A DNA stretch of 64,000 nucleotides, from assembly GCA_903919975.1 (NCBI GenBank), contig CAIXKE010000066.1:81479-145478 (forward strand), in the 5' to 3' direction. A program made the position numbers and the translations under genes. Of this stretch, positions 11,201 to 20,392 are shown one piece after another (position 1 is the stretch's first letter; each line of letters starts with the position of its first letter). This stretch comes from Akkermansiaceae bacterium (lineage in GTDB: Bacteria > Verrucomicrobiota > Verrucomicrobiia > Verrucomicrobiales > Akkermansiaceae). A model generated the notes under the pieces. The model did no database searches, was not told where the DNA came from, and worked only from the letters and a program-made list of their open reading frames with translations.

Positions 11201-11329
11201 TATTACAATCTCGCCCTGATCTACTCCCGCGATGGCCGCATCAAGGATGCGAAAAATTACTATCAACAAGCTCTTGAGCGTGGTGCCTTGCCGGACCCCG
11301 AGCTTGAGGACATCCTCGCCAAAAAGTGA
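8222..11329 (+). CDS. Exported coiled-coil protein with C-terminal TPR repeats
   Basis: 1035 aa; signal peptide [32 protein letters not shown]; four coiled-coil repeats RDQSRLNDVTRQRDALQAELR...EIKTLNQRIGILQQDRE...RRLADAE.E..KLRDLA; C-term TPRs (NPGHTPSLCKLGIVHLKLNEPQAASDAFRRALELDSNNSYAFRMFGYSLMKLG). Confidence 0.85.
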   Translation: MPVRILKTLRVPLSGLAAALGLGLASPVHGQAPPSPAPAQFDPSDVYFQGYLSTRSAEQLEAAGNFIGALEKLRKADQLFGAVRTYYPEWKPEMVNGRCEKNTEAIGKVQAKAEEQLKANRNTVAELEGGEKKSGTLIDPAKDFIPPTREILKVDPLVARRLADAEAEVKRLRDLAAKAKRTTPPQSTPPPPANDQERLRDQSRLSDVTRQRDALQTELRNAEKDAQALRDRLAQAPAPSEIKTLNQRIGILQQDRESATRRLADAETEIKKLRDLASNPKPATLANDQERRRDQSRLNDVTRQRDALQAELRTSENDAKALRARLAEAPAPNEIKTLNQRIGILQQDRENAARRLADAENEVQKLRDLAANAKTFTPTPAAPTNDQENLRDKSRLNDLARQRDALQAELRNAENDAKALRARLAEAPAANEIKTLNQRIGILQQDRESATRRLADAENEIKKLRDLAANAKPATPPPTPADDPERLRDKSRLNDVTRQRDSLNADLKAAENNLQILRSRLAAAPVESEMKNLNQRIQTLEQEREAMSMALRQSQGAHSEAMTNIASLQTELAGLQTQLKTERQKYTDLNRDSSAERKVANDVVAGQRRQLDILEKQLETKNTQLAEANNRISSLMNELQQSHDAFAQIRDERDSLLQERDQMAALLKLNEGGRIQQLIEQNMALAKTLREANEKFERVSRDNSADKDAIADAARDLAIAKSQINRLHQDKRAQDKRLAELESRLKTEEQALAKGQVSADPAEVEVLRDIIKRQLRIQERRRQARDLLVEAARDLGSQDERLAKAIALFDAQEIALTPEEQKLIADKQVDGEFVSPFARDRAVVGVATAELNRDINIFERTAEKSFMAGRLLPTRELYEMILEQNPGHTPSLCKLGIVHLKLNEPQAASDAFRRALELDSNNSYAFRMFGYSLMKLGDIPAAEQAARRSVELAPNDAKNHVLLANLCYRLGRSGEAESHFKAAITADPLPSEPYYNLALIYSRDGRIKDAKNYYQQALERGALPDPELEDILAKK
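8810..9800 (+). repeat. Four tandem repeats (about 279-294 bp) within the coiled-coil gene
   Basis: gat/gac(c/a)aatcccgcctcaacgatgtgacgcgcca-type units begin near 8822, 9101, 9395 and 9686. Confidence 0.8.
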
Positions 11330-11910
11330 AACTCCGACAATCCATCCTGTGCCTGATGGTATTGCTCTCGGTTTCCTGCGCTTCGGATTCCAACAAGCGT
11401 AAATCATCATCCACTCCGGCCATCAAGCCGCTCAGCCAGCGGATCGATGAGAAAAACGGATACCAGAAGGACGCCAATGGAAACTGGCAAGCTCAGGCCG
11501 AGAAACGCAGTTCTTTCGAAGCCAAAGGCCCGTCCGCTTATTTCAAAGGCGATTACGCCAAGAAAGACTACAAGACCACCAACTATTCCAAAAAATCCTG
11601 GTGGGGCAACAAGGACTATCAAACCAAAGAATACGCCGGCTCAACCGATGGCAGCCGCTTTCAGAAATCCTCGCCTCTCAATGGCAAGAGCGCCCGCAAC
11701 ACCGGCAAATCCGCCAACTTGACCAAGGCTTACAAAACTGGTGACTACGCCACCAAATCAGCCCGCGAGCAAGACACCAAAAATATCAAGAAATTCTCCG
11801 ATACCGAAACCGACATCCGCCGGAAAGTTTACCCCACCCCGGACATCATCGATTGGACGCAACAACGCTCCCTCAGCATTGATCAATCGAAGGGGATTCT
11901 GGGTCGCTGA
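11326..11910 (+). CDS. Lys/Tyr-rich putative lipoprotein, translationally coupled to upstream TPR gene
   Basis: GTG start at 11326 overlaps the stop of the 8222-11329 ORF; N-term MKLRQSILCLMVLLSVSC lipobox-like; KDY/GDYA/KAYKTGDYA repeats. Confidence 0.65.
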   Translation: MKLRQSILCLMVLLSVSCASDSNKRKSSSTPAIKPLSQRIDEKNGYQKDANGNWQAQAEKRSSFEAKGPSAYFKGDYAKKDYKTTNYSKKSWWGNKDYQTKEYAGSTDGSRFQKSSPLNGKSARNTGKSANLTKAYKTGDYATKSAREQDTKNIKKFSDTETDIRRKVYPTPDIIDWTQQRSLSIDQSKGILGR

Positions 11911-12583
11911 CCGGATGAATATCCTCAGCCGCTTGCGCCAAAGAATCTAACAGTAGCTTCTTCAGCTTCTCCCACCGCCAAGGCCGCCCTTCGAGGAAAA
12001 ATGTCTGGGACACACCCAAGCGGATTCGGGCATATTGCTCCGCCGGAAATTCCTGCGATAACCCCAATCCCAGCGCTTGATCCGCCACAATCGGTGCCAC
12101 CCGGATATCGAGATCCTCCGCCACCATCCGCGCCCGCCATGCGGCGGCGATTTTTTCTGCCAGCACCGCACCTTCCGGAGTCCCCAAAGTCACCAACCCG
12201 TCGGTCTCCGCATCCGCGTGAATCATCACGTGCAACACCCTGGAATATCGCCGCAAATCCTCAGCAATCCGCTGCCGCAACAAGGCCCGAAAAGGCCGCT
12301 CATGACGATCCGCCACCTTGATGCGCGTCGCCTCGGGGAGCTTCATGGAAAACCGACTCCACCGCTCATCGCCGTCTTTTTCAAAATCGATCAACAAGCG
12401 CGTCACATCGCCGTGCACCAGCGGAGTCCGGAATCTCATCGCAAATGCCTGCGCCAGACTCAAGGAGCCCGGCTCCCACCCCTCCGCCGACGCCACGACC
12501 TCCTCGGATCCGCGGAAAATCTCGCGATACGCCTCCGGAACCGCGCAAGTCGCGTTCTCACAACTAAAAAGAAATGCTGTCAT
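11873..12583 (-). CDS. N-formylglutamate amidohydrolase (FGase)-family protein
   Basis: Start MTAFLFSCEN at 12583; family-like pattern SCEN..CAVPEAYREIF...GWEPGSLSLAQAFA...HGDVTRLLIDFEKDGD...FS...YARIRLGVSQTFF. Confidence 0.6.
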   Translation of the reverse strand: MTAFLFSCENATCAVPEAYREIFRGSEEVVASAEGWEPGSLSLAQAFAMRFRTPLVHGDVTRLLIDFEKDGDERWSRFSMKLPEATRIKVADRHERPFRALLRQRIAEDLRRYSRVLHVMIHADAETDGLVTLGTPEGAVLAEKIAAAWRARMVAEDLDIRVAPIVADQALGLGLSQEFPAEQYARIRLGVSQTFFLEGRPWRWEKLKKLLLDSLAQAAEDIHPVSDPESPSIDQC

Positions 12584-12708
12584 GCTTTTGAAATTCGACT
12601 GATATAAACGACCGTGTCGGAATTTCCACAACAACGCAACCCCCACATCACCCAGCCATTCGCACGCTTTCCGCGTGCATTGGTCTCACCTTACGCTAGC
12701 CTCCGCGC

Positions 12709-13761
12709 ATGGAAAACTACCAGACCCCGCCGCCAATTCCATCCTATGCCCATCCACGCCGCCGCATCTGGCCTTGGATTCTCGGCCTCGTCTTCCTTGG
12801 CGGCATCGGACTTTTCGCCTTGGTCATCATCGGGGTTCTCTCCTCCATTCCCGCCGCATTGCAGGAAGGTGCCACCTTCAACACCAAAACCAACCACTTC
12901 GCCACTACGGTGGTCCGCAGCGGCGGCGCGGATCGAATCGCCCATATCGATCTCGATGGCATCATCACCGCCTCCGCCTCACGCGGCAATTCATCCATGG
13001 TCGATGACTTCCGTGAAGTCGTCGAAGCCGCAGTTGCAGACGCTTCCGTGAAAGCGATCGTCATCCGCATCAACTCACCCGGCGGCGAAGTCACCGCCTC
13101 GGACCGTCTCCACAACATCATCCAACAAGCGGATCGATCAAAGCCGGTCATCTCCTACCTCGATACCATCGCCGCCTCTGGCGGGTATTACGCCGCCTGC
13201 GGCAGTCGCCACATCGTTTCCCATCCCAGCACCTTCACCGGTTCAATCGGCGTGATCATGCAAACCATGAAATATAGCGAGCTGTTTGAAAAAGTAGGCG
13301 TCTCGATGGAAGTTTACAAAAGCGGCGCACTCAAAGACTTGCTCTCCGGAACCCGCGCCACCAGCCCTGAAGAAGCCACTCTAGTCAACGGCCTCGTCCA
13401 GGAAACCTACTCCCGCTTCTTGCAAGTCGTCTCCGAAAGTCGCGCCAAATCCGTCGAAGAACTCCGCGCATCACCCCTAACCGACGGCCGCATCTTCTCC
13501 GGCATCCAAGCCCTCGCCGCTGGAATGGTCGATCAAAACGGCTTCATCGATGACGCATACGCCCACGCCATGAAAGCCGCAGGAGTGGAGGATGCCACCA
13601 TCATCCGCTACACCCCGAAATTCGGGATTTTCGACGCCATCAGCCAATTCAGTTCCGCGCCAAACTCGGCCACCAAGCGCGTCGAGATCGATGTTTCCGA
13701 TCGCCTGCTCCCCCACCTCCAATGCGGCGTTCCGCTCTACCTGCATCTCGACGGCTATTGA
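12709..13761 (+). CDS. sppA: Signal peptide peptidase SppA-type serine protease (S49)
   Basis: N-terminal TM; INSPGGEVTASDRLHNII..., DTIAASGGYYAACGSRHIVSHPSTFTGSIGVIMQ.., YKSGALKDLLSGTR. Confidence 0.92.
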   Translation: MENYQTPPPIPSYAHPRRRIWPWILGLVFLGGIGLFALVIIGVLSSIPAALQEGATFNTKTNHFATTVVRSGGADRIAHIDLDGIITASASRGNSSMVDDFREVVEAAVADASVKAIVIRINSPGGEVTASDRLHNIIQQADRSKPVISYLDTIAASGGYYAACGSRHIVSHPSTFTGSIGVIMQTMKYSELFEKVGVSMEVYKSGALKDLLSGTRATSPEEATLVNGLVQETYSRFLQVVSESRAKSVEELRASPLTDGRIFSGIQALAAGMVDQNGFIDDAYAHAMKAAGVEDATIIRYTPKFGIFDAISQFSSAPNSATKRVEIDVSDRLLPHLQCGVPLYLHLDGY

Positions 13762-13860
13762 TTTGCCAATAGATTTCAGGAAACTTGCCATCCAATCGCA
13801 TGCGGGCCACACCTGAAGGTTCACGCTTTTTACCTACCACGCCCTAGCGGATACGAAGCA

Positions 13861-14250
13861 TTACTTCTTCTTCCGCGGAACCTCCATGAGTAACTTCGAT
13901 GCCGCGAGGTCGGATGGCGCCACGACTTTTTCATCCATTTCCAGTCGGTCCATGCGACCGTAATGTTGTTCGATGATCTTCCTCACCTCCGGCCGCTGCA
14001 GGTCGTAATCACGGAACTTGCGCGGTGGACAAAGCTCGATCCCCGCCTGCTGATAGAATTTCCAGACAAGTTCGGAACAATAGAGTTTTTTGTCGTCCCA
14101 GCCGAAGCGCACATCATAATCACGCCCAATCTGCGCGGTCGCCCACTCGCGGGCTTTCCGATACGCATCGGGAGTAATGTCAGCCTTCAGCCGGAGTGCC
14201 GTGAAGGCTTCCTTGCGGCCTCGTGCCATTAATACCTCAAGCCTCAGCAT
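13861..14250 (-). pseudogene. Truncated YiiX/YebB-like NlpC/P60-superfamily (permuted papain-fold) protein, C-terminal half only
   Basis: WATAQIGRDYDVRFGWDDKKLYCSELVWKFYQQAGIEL matches the Cys-containing half; the N-terminal His-containing half expected for the family is absent before the ORF start. Confidence 0.5.
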
Positions 14251-14349
14251 CCTCGCTTCAGAAGAAATTTCTTATCAAGCGCTCCATTGATATTGGAGTG
14301 AATATATTGTCGAATTCTATTCCTTCTGTAAATTTAAATCATCAATGCC

Positions 14350-17211
14350 ATGAATGGTTTCATCAAATCTCTCCTCTCACTGCTGATCTTCACCGGATTC
14401 AGCACCGGTTTGTCACAAGCCCAAACCACTGGCAGCGTCAGTCTCACGGCCACACTCAGCGACACCGGCAGCGGACCCGATCACTGGACCGTCGTTTGGG
14501 TGACCAACGCAACAACCGGTGCCTACGTGCGCACCCTCCGTAAGCAGTCGAACGAATCCCGTGGCAGTCATTGGAACCAACATTGCGGCTCTTGGTATAC
14601 CGCCGCGAGCTTGGCAACCAGCGCGACAAATTTCAGCCCGGCCCTCGATGGATTCACTGGCGCGACGGCCACCACCTACAGCACTCCCAACAGCCCATTC
14701 ACCCAGACATGGAATTGCAAGGACGCCGCCGGAACGACGGTCCCCGATGGAACCTACCGTTTGTGGATCCAATATGCCGAGGATGCCAGTGGCCAAGGTC
14801 CGGTGACGACCGGAGGCTTATTGTGGACCAAAGGCCCAGCCGCCAGCACGGTCAATCCTACCAACCAAGGGACCAACTTCACCAATATGTCGATTGTCTG
14901 GACTCCGTCCGGTGTCTCCACCGCTCCGGAAATCGCCGTGGAACAACCCGTCGGAACCAATATCGCCGATGCCGGATCGAAGGCTTTCGGCTCGGTCGTC
15001 GTCGGCTCAAATTCGCCGCTGACCTTCACCATCCGCAACACGGGAAATGCGAACCTGACCGGACTGGCCATCACCAAAGACGGCACCCATGCCGCTGATT
15101 TCACCGTCTCCAGCAACCCGGTCGCCCCGGTGGCCGGACCAAGCGGCACCACGACCTTCATCGTGACCTTCGCGCCCTCCGCTATCGGCACGCGAAGCGC
15201 CGCCATCCACATCGCCAACAACGACAGCGACGAAGCTCCTTTCGACATCAATCTAACCGGATCGGGAACAGCCGGCATAGAGCCCCCCTCAATCATCACC
15301 CATCCGGCGTCCCCCGGCATTGTCAGTGGCCAAACCGCAATCTTGAGCGCCGTGGCAACGGGAAGCTCTCCGCTCTATCAGTGGTATCGCGGAATATCCG
15401 GCGATACGGCTTCTCCGATTTCCGGCGCCAACGGGTCATCCTTCACCACGCCGGCCTTGACGGCCGCCGCCACTTACTGGGTGCGCGCTTCCAATGTTGC
15501 GGGTGTCGCGGATTCCAATACCGCTTCGGTCAGCATTTCCAGTTATCTGCTCACAACTAGCGCCGTCCATGGGACGCTCACTGGTGCCGGTGTCTATGGC
15601 GTGACAACGCAGGCAACCTTGAGCGCGACCCCCGATACGGGATATGTCTTCAGCGGTTGGACCGGCGATGCTTCCGGCACCACGAATCCACTGACCGTGC
15701 TGATGGATTCCAATAAGAACATCGGAGCCACCTTCTCCCTGGATTCGGCCAATCCCACCGATCCGTTCGTGATTTGTTTTGTGGGTGCCTTGTTCGAGCC
15801 CCGGGTTGGCAACCAGATCACGCTGGACCTAAAACGGCTCACGGGAGCGGGCGAGACCGTTAAACTAACCAGCAAACTCCCAGCCGGCCTTTCCTATAAA
15901 TCGACCACAGGTTTGATATCCGGAGCCATCACCGCCAAACCCGGAACCTATCGGGTGGTCGTCCGAATCCTCCAAGGCAACACGGTGGTGAGAACGATCG
16001 ACCTGCCGATTATGGTGCTTTCCTTCCCAGACTCTCTTGCGGGTAACTACGAAGGCATCATCGAGAATACGACTGGCGTGCCCACAGGGGTATTCCGGAT
16101 CTCGATCACATCCACCAACCGCTGGACAGCCACGTTGGAATCCGTGAACACCAAAAAACGCACGGCCAAGGGTGTGTGCAGCCTCGCACCCGGACTTCCG
16201 GTGGCGCAGGTTTCCGCCGTCTTCCCTCGTTCGTCCGGCGCACCCGCTGTAACCGTCGCGCTTGCGATCAATGGAGAAGCCCCTAACTTTATCGGCACCT
16301 CCGCGATCGGCACACTGCGTGGATTCCGCCTCTCCTCCACGTCTGATTTTCTCCCATCCACCGTGGCTTCCAATCTGGTGTTTGATGCCGGAATTCAGGA
16401 CGGCATCTCTGTCCCCGCCGGATTCGGTTGGATGAAAGGAAATGTGAACCGCTCCGGATCAGGATCGTTCAGCGGCATGCTGGGCGACGGGTATCCCATT
16501 AGAATTTCCCTCCACCTCTCCTCCACAGGCCAAGCCATCCTTTGGGCCCAACCCTACTCGAACAAACAGTCTTTCATCGGAGGAATCGTCTCACTCGGCA
16601 ATCTGGGCCAAGCTCGGAGCACCCATGAAAAAATCACCGAAACCCTATGGTGGTCGAAAGCCGCCGATGCCAAGACCCAAAGCTATCCGAATGGCTTCCC
16701 CGCCATGCCGATTAGCCTGGGGACCAGCAAATGGATCGTGCCATCCACTGCCGTGGAGCTGGGCGCTTCCCTCGGCTGGCGCGACAATCGCACCGCTTCG
16801 GTTACCATCGAGGGCGCGGGTTTTGAAAACCAGAACCCCCAATCCCCCTTCGTGCTTCCACAGGAGTTCAAGATGGACGATACATTCAACCTCCAAACTT
16901 CCCTTTCAAGCTCCGGAGATGGTGGCGATGATGACAGCGATGATGACGACAATGACGGCCGCTATAATAACAAGAGTTCACTATTTCAAGTATGGAGCGG
17001 CAAGGTCTCCAGAACCGACGGTTCCTTCACCGGCACCATCAAAATCCCCGCCGGGGCGGCGGATGGAATCGCCGGAGGTAATGCCGCAGTCAGCGGCGTT
17101 TTGGCTCAAGACGAGTCATGGGGAGTAGTGACCGGTTGCGGTCTTGTCAAGGTGCCCATTGTCGGCGGAAAAAATCTATTCAGAACTGCTGCAATCATTC
17201 TCGAACAGTGA
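14350..17211 (+). CDS. Large secreted surface protein (choice-of-anchor-D/ASPM-like, Ig-like and InlB B-repeat-like domains, Asp-rich tail)
   Basis: 953 aa with signal peptide; FGSVVVGSNSPLTFTIRNTGNANLTGLAIT; AVHGTLTGAGVYGVTTQATLSATPDTGYVFSGWTGDASGTTNPLTVLMDSNKNIGATF; GDGGDDDSDDDDNDGR. Confidence 0.8.
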   Translation: MNGFIKSLLSLLIFTGFSTGLSQAQTTGSVSLTATLSDTGSGPDHWTVVWVTNATTGAYVRTLRKQSNESRGSHWNQHCGSWYTAASLATSATNFSPALDGFTGATATTYSTPNSPFTQTWNCKDAAGTTVPDGTYRLWIQYAEDASGQGPVTTGGLLWTKGPAASTVNPTNQGTNFTNMSIVWTPSGVSTAPEIAVEQPVGTNIADAGSKAFGSVVVGSNSPLTFTIRNTGNANLTGLAITKDGTHAADFTVSSNPVAPVAGPSGTTTFIVTFAPSAIGTRSAAIHIANNDSDEAPFDINLTGSGTAGIEPPSIITHPASPGIVSGQTAILSAVATGSSPLYQWYRGISGDTASPISGANGSSFTTPALTAAATYWVRASNVAGVADSNTASVSISSYLLTTSAVHGTLTGAGVYGVTTQATLSATPDTGYVFSGWTGDASGTTNPLTVLMDSNKNIGATFSLDSANPTDPFVICFVGALFEPRVGNQITLDLKRLTGAGETVKLTSKLPAGLSYKSTTGLISGAITAKPGTYRVVVRILQGNTVVRTIDLPIMVLSFPDSLAGNYEGIIENTTGVPTGVFRISITSTNRWTATLESVNTKKRTAKGVCSLAPGLPVAQVSAVFPRSSGAPAVTVALAINGEAPNFIGTSAIGTLRGFRLSSTSDFLPSTVASNLVFDAGIQDGISVPAGFGWMKGNVNRSGSGSFSGMLGDGYPIRISLHLSSTGQAILWAQPYSNKQSFIGGIVSLGNLGQARSTHEKITETLWWSKAADAKTQSYPNGFPAMPISLGTSKWIVPSTAVELGASLGWRDNRTASVTIEGAGFENQNPQSPFVLPQEFKMDDTFNLQTSLSSSGDGGDDDSDDDDNDGRYNNKSSLFQVWSGKVSRTDGSFTGTIKIPAGAADGIAGGNAAVSGVLAQDESWGVVTGCGLVKVPIVGGKNLFRTAAIILEQ

Positions 17212-17263
17212 TCTTTCCCGCAAGAGGGATTACCATACCATTGCCAAAATTCGACCCATCCCC

Positions 17264-18325
17264 ATGTTCTGGAACCCCACAATATTCACCTGCCTGCTAG
17301 CCGGAATCGCCGCAGGCGATCCTATACCGCAGCCATCCCATTCCATCGTGGAATGGCAGGGCCGCACCATGGGCAGTCCCTATGCGGTCAAAATCGTGGA
17401 TAGCGGCCTAACAGATAATAATCTACCAGCGATCAAGTTAGAGATCGAACAAACACTCATCGAAGTCAACCGCCAGATGTCCAATTACCAACCGGACAGC
17501 GAACTCTCGCGCTTCAACCGCGCAACAGCCGATGTTCCGTTCAAGGTATCCCCGGAGTTCGCAAAGGTCGCTCGCTTCGCGCTGGAAATCAGCCGGTTTT
17601 CAGAAGGCGCGTTTGATCCGACGCTTGGGCCACTGATCAATCTCTGGGGATTCGGCGAGAAAACCGGCAATCATGTGGTGCCCGATGAAAACACCCTCCG
17701 CTCCACCATGGCCAAGATCGGTTGGAAGCATTTGAAAATCAGCGACGCAAACGAGTTAATCAAAGACGCCCCGGAGATCGCCCTTGATCTGGGAGGTGTG
17801 GCCAAGGGCTACGGAGTGGATCGGATGATCGAGATCTTGCGCGCCCATGGATTTAAAAACCTCTACGCCTCCATCGCAGGTGAGGTAAGGGTGATCGGAC
17901 ACAATCCGCATGGCACCAAGTGGATGTTAGGGGTCAGCGTGCCCGTTGATCACTGGCGCAATGACAACCCCATGGCCGCGATGGTTTCCATTTCCAACCA
18001 AGCGCTCTCAACTTCCGGGGACTACCAGAAGTTTTTCATCGATTCATCGGGCCGCAGACTTTGCCACATCATCGACCCCCGCACCGGTTCTCCGGTGAGC
18101 CACGACCTCGCCAGCGTCACGATCGTCGGCCCGGACAGCATGACTGCGGATGGCCTATCCACCTCACTTTTCGTGCTCGGTCTCGTGGAAGGTATGAAAA
18201 AAATCGAGTCACGCCAGGATTCAGCCGCCCTGTTCATTCTCCGCGAAAAGGACGGCTCATTCAGGCAATTGGCCAGCTCCAGATTTGAGAAACTCACTGG
18301 ATACCAGCCCCCACCCGACAAATGA
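17264..18325 (+). CDS. apbE: FAD:protein FMN transferase (ApbE family)
   Basis: MGSPYAVKIV; FDPTLGPLINLWGFG; ALDLGGVAKGYGVDRM; HIIDPRTGSPVSHDLASVTIVGPDSMTADGLSTSLFVLG. Start chosen at MFWNPTIFTCLLAGIAAG (17264). Confidence 0.9.
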   Translation: MFWNPTIFTCLLAGIAAGDPIPQPSHSIVEWQGRTMGSPYAVKIVDSGLTDNNLPAIKLEIEQTLIEVNRQMSNYQPDSELSRFNRATADVPFKVSPEFAKVARFALEISRFSEGAFDPTLGPLINLWGFGEKTGNHVVPDENTLRSTMAKIGWKHLKISDANELIKDAPEIALDLGGVAKGYGVDRMIEILRAHGFKNLYASIAGEVRVIGHNPHGTKWMLGVSVPVDHWRNDNPMAAMVSISNQALSTSGDYQKFFIDSSGRRLCHIIDPRTGSPVSHDLASVTIVGPDSMTADGLSTSLFVLGLVEGMKKIESRQDSAALFILREKDGSFRQLASSRFEKLTGYQPPPDK

Positions 18326-18524
18326 CACCCACCGTGGTGTCGCGGTGGCGAGAACACCTTCCGGTTTCATAGCTGACGGCGGATCGAATGAGGCCGGGAA
18401 CGCTCATGGCTATTGCGGAGCACTTTCGCGAATCGCGGAAAATGCAAATAGTGATTGCCTCCGACAGCAATCAACCCCATATTTTTCCCGAAACCTCACA
18501 AAACAAGGTAACAAACTAAGGTTT

Positions 18525-20291
18525 ATGCTTCCAGAGCACGCTCCATTCAATTCTGACCAGCGCCAAGCGCTGAATTCCCTCATTTCCAGCCTCGATCCCC
18601 TCCAGCGCGGATGGCTCAGCGGCTTTTTGGCCAGTGCCGCTCCCGCTGCAGCCGCTTCAGCCCCTGTTTCAGCAGGAAAACTCACCGTGCTCTACGGCAC
18701 CGAATCTGGAAACTCAGAATCCCTTGCCGATCGCGCCGTGAAGGAAGCGAAAAAACGCGGCTTCAAAGCGGTCATGAAAAACATGAGCGATCTCGCTCCA
18801 ACCGAACTCGCAAAGGTTTCCAACCTGCTGGTGATCGTTTCCACCTGGGGCGATGGCGATCCACCCGAGACCGCCACCCCCTTTTACAAGGAATTCATGG
18901 CCTCCGCGACTTCGCTCAACAGCGTCCGCTTCTCCGTCTGCGCGCTCGGCGATACTTCCTACGAAAAATTCTGCCAAACCGGCAAAGACATCGACGCCCA
19001 CTTGGAAAAACTCGGCGCCCAACGCGTCACCGACCGACAAGATTGCGATGTGGATTACGAGGATGCATTTACGGCATGGCTTTCCCACTCGCTCAGCGCA
19101 CTCGCTCCCGCTTCATCGTCCACCGCAGCGGTCACCCAACCCGCCGCCCCGACGAGCACCACCGTTGAATACGGCAAAAAAAATCCGTTTCCTGCCGAGT
19201 TGCTCGATGTCGTGCAACTCAACGGAGAAGGCTCAACCAAGGAAACCCTCCACCTCGAACTATCCCTCGCCGGTTCCGGCCTATCCTACGAACCTGGCGA
19301 CGCGCTCGCCGTCATGCCCGTCAACGCACCGGACATGGTCCAAGCCGTGCTCGATGCCGCCAAACTCACCGGCAATGAAGAGATCGAAACCAAAACCGCC
19401 GGCCGCAAACGCTTGGCAGATGCCTTGCGCGAGGATTTCGACATCACCGCCCTCTCCCGCAACGTCCTCACCAAACTTGCCGACATCACCCAAACCCGAA
19501 CGCTGCAATCCCTGCTCGCCGATGACGCGAAAGACCAACTCCGGGAATTCGTCAACGGTCGGGAAATCATCGACGCCCTCCTCCAGTTCGCTCCCACCGG
19601 CCTCGCCCCCGATGCCTTATCCAGCATCTTCCGGAAACTCCCGCCCCGCTTGTATTCGATCGCATCGAGCCCACTCGCCCACCCCGATGAAGTCCACCTC
19701 ACAGTAGCCGCCGTCCGTTACCAATCCCACGGCCGCGCTCGCAAGGGCGTCTGCTCGACATTCCTCGCGGATCTCATGAAACCCGGTGATCTCTTCCCGG
19801 TATTCGTCCAACCCAATAAAAACTTCCGCCTCCCGGAAAACCCCGCAACCCCCATCATCATGGTCGGCCCCGGCACCGGCATCGCTCCGTTCCGCGCCTT
19901 CGTCGAACACCGCGCTGCCACCGGTACCACCGGAAAAAATTGGCTGTTCATGGGAGATCAACATTACCTTTACGATTTCCTCTATCAACTCGAATGGCAG
20001 GAACACCTCAAATCCGGCGCTCTCACCCGCCTCGACGTCGCCTTCTCACGCGACCAACCGGAGAAAATTTACGTCCAACAATGCATGGCCGAACGCGGCG
20101 CGGACCTCTATGCCTGGCTCGAACAAGGCGCTCATTTCTACGTCTGCGGCGATGCCAAACGCATGGCCGCCGATGTCCATGAAACTCTAATTTCCATCAT
20201 CGAAAAACACGGCTCCAAATCCCGAGAAACCGCCGAATCCTACCTCGAAGACCTCAAAAAATCCAAACGCTACCAACGCGATGTGTATTGA
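18525..20291 (+). CDS. cysJ: Sulfite reductase [NADPH] flavoprotein alpha subunit
   Basis: Flavodoxin domain YGTESGNSESLADRAVKEAKKRG; FAD/NAD domain RLYSIASSPLAHPDEVHLTV, GPGTGIAPFRAFVEHRAATG, YVCGDAKRMAADVHETL. Start MLPEHAPFN at 18525. Confidence 0.93.
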   Translation: MLPEHAPFNSDQRQALNSLISSLDPLQRGWLSGFLASAAPAAAASAPVSAGKLTVLYGTESGNSESLADRAVKEAKKRGFKAVMKNMSDLAPTELAKVSNLLVIVSTWGDGDPPETATPFYKEFMASATSLNSVRFSVCALGDTSYEKFCQTGKDIDAHLEKLGAQRVTDRQDCDVDYEDAFTAWLSHSLSALAPASSSTAAVTQPAAPTSTTVEYGKKNPFPAELLDVVQLNGEGSTKETLHLELSLAGSGLSYEPGDALAVMPVNAPDMVQAVLDAAKLTGNEEIETKTAGRKRLADALREDFDITALSRNVLTKLADITQTRTLQSLLADDAKDQLREFVNGREIIDALLQFAPTGLAPDALSSIFRKLPPRLYSIASSPLAHPDEVHLTVAAVRYQSHGRARKGVCSTFLADLMKPGDLFPVFVQPNKNFRLPENPATPIIMVGPGTGIAPFRAFVEHRAATGTTGKNWLFMGDQHYLYDFLYQLEWQEHLKSGALTRLDVAFSRDQPEKIYVQQCMAERGADLYAWLEQGAHFYVCGDAKRMAADVHETLISIIEKHGSKSRETAESYLEDLKKSKRYQRDVY

Positions 20292-20321
20292 GTGCCGAGT
20301 GATCAGTGATCAGAAAATATT

Positions 20322-20378
20322 ACTCACTGCCCACTGCCCACTGCCCACTGCCCACTGCCCACTGCCCACTGCTCACTT
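20322..20378. repeat. Heptameric tandem repeat (CACTGCC)n directly upstream of cysI
   Basis: cactgcccactgcccactgcccactgcccactgcccactgctcac; preceded by inverted word gagtgatcagtgatcag at about 20299. Confidence 0.9.
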
Positions 20379-20392
20379 CCCCACCTATCCCC

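Noticed and set aside
18326-18524. Possible sulfur/SAM-responsive riboswitch in the cysJ leader
   Set aside because: No recognisable SAM riboswitch core or convincing structure by eye; covariance-model search needed.
20306-20392. N-terminal extension of CysI ([29 protein letters not shown])
   Set aside because: This is translation of the heptameric repeat; the CysI-like sequence starts at [11 protein letters not shown] (20393).
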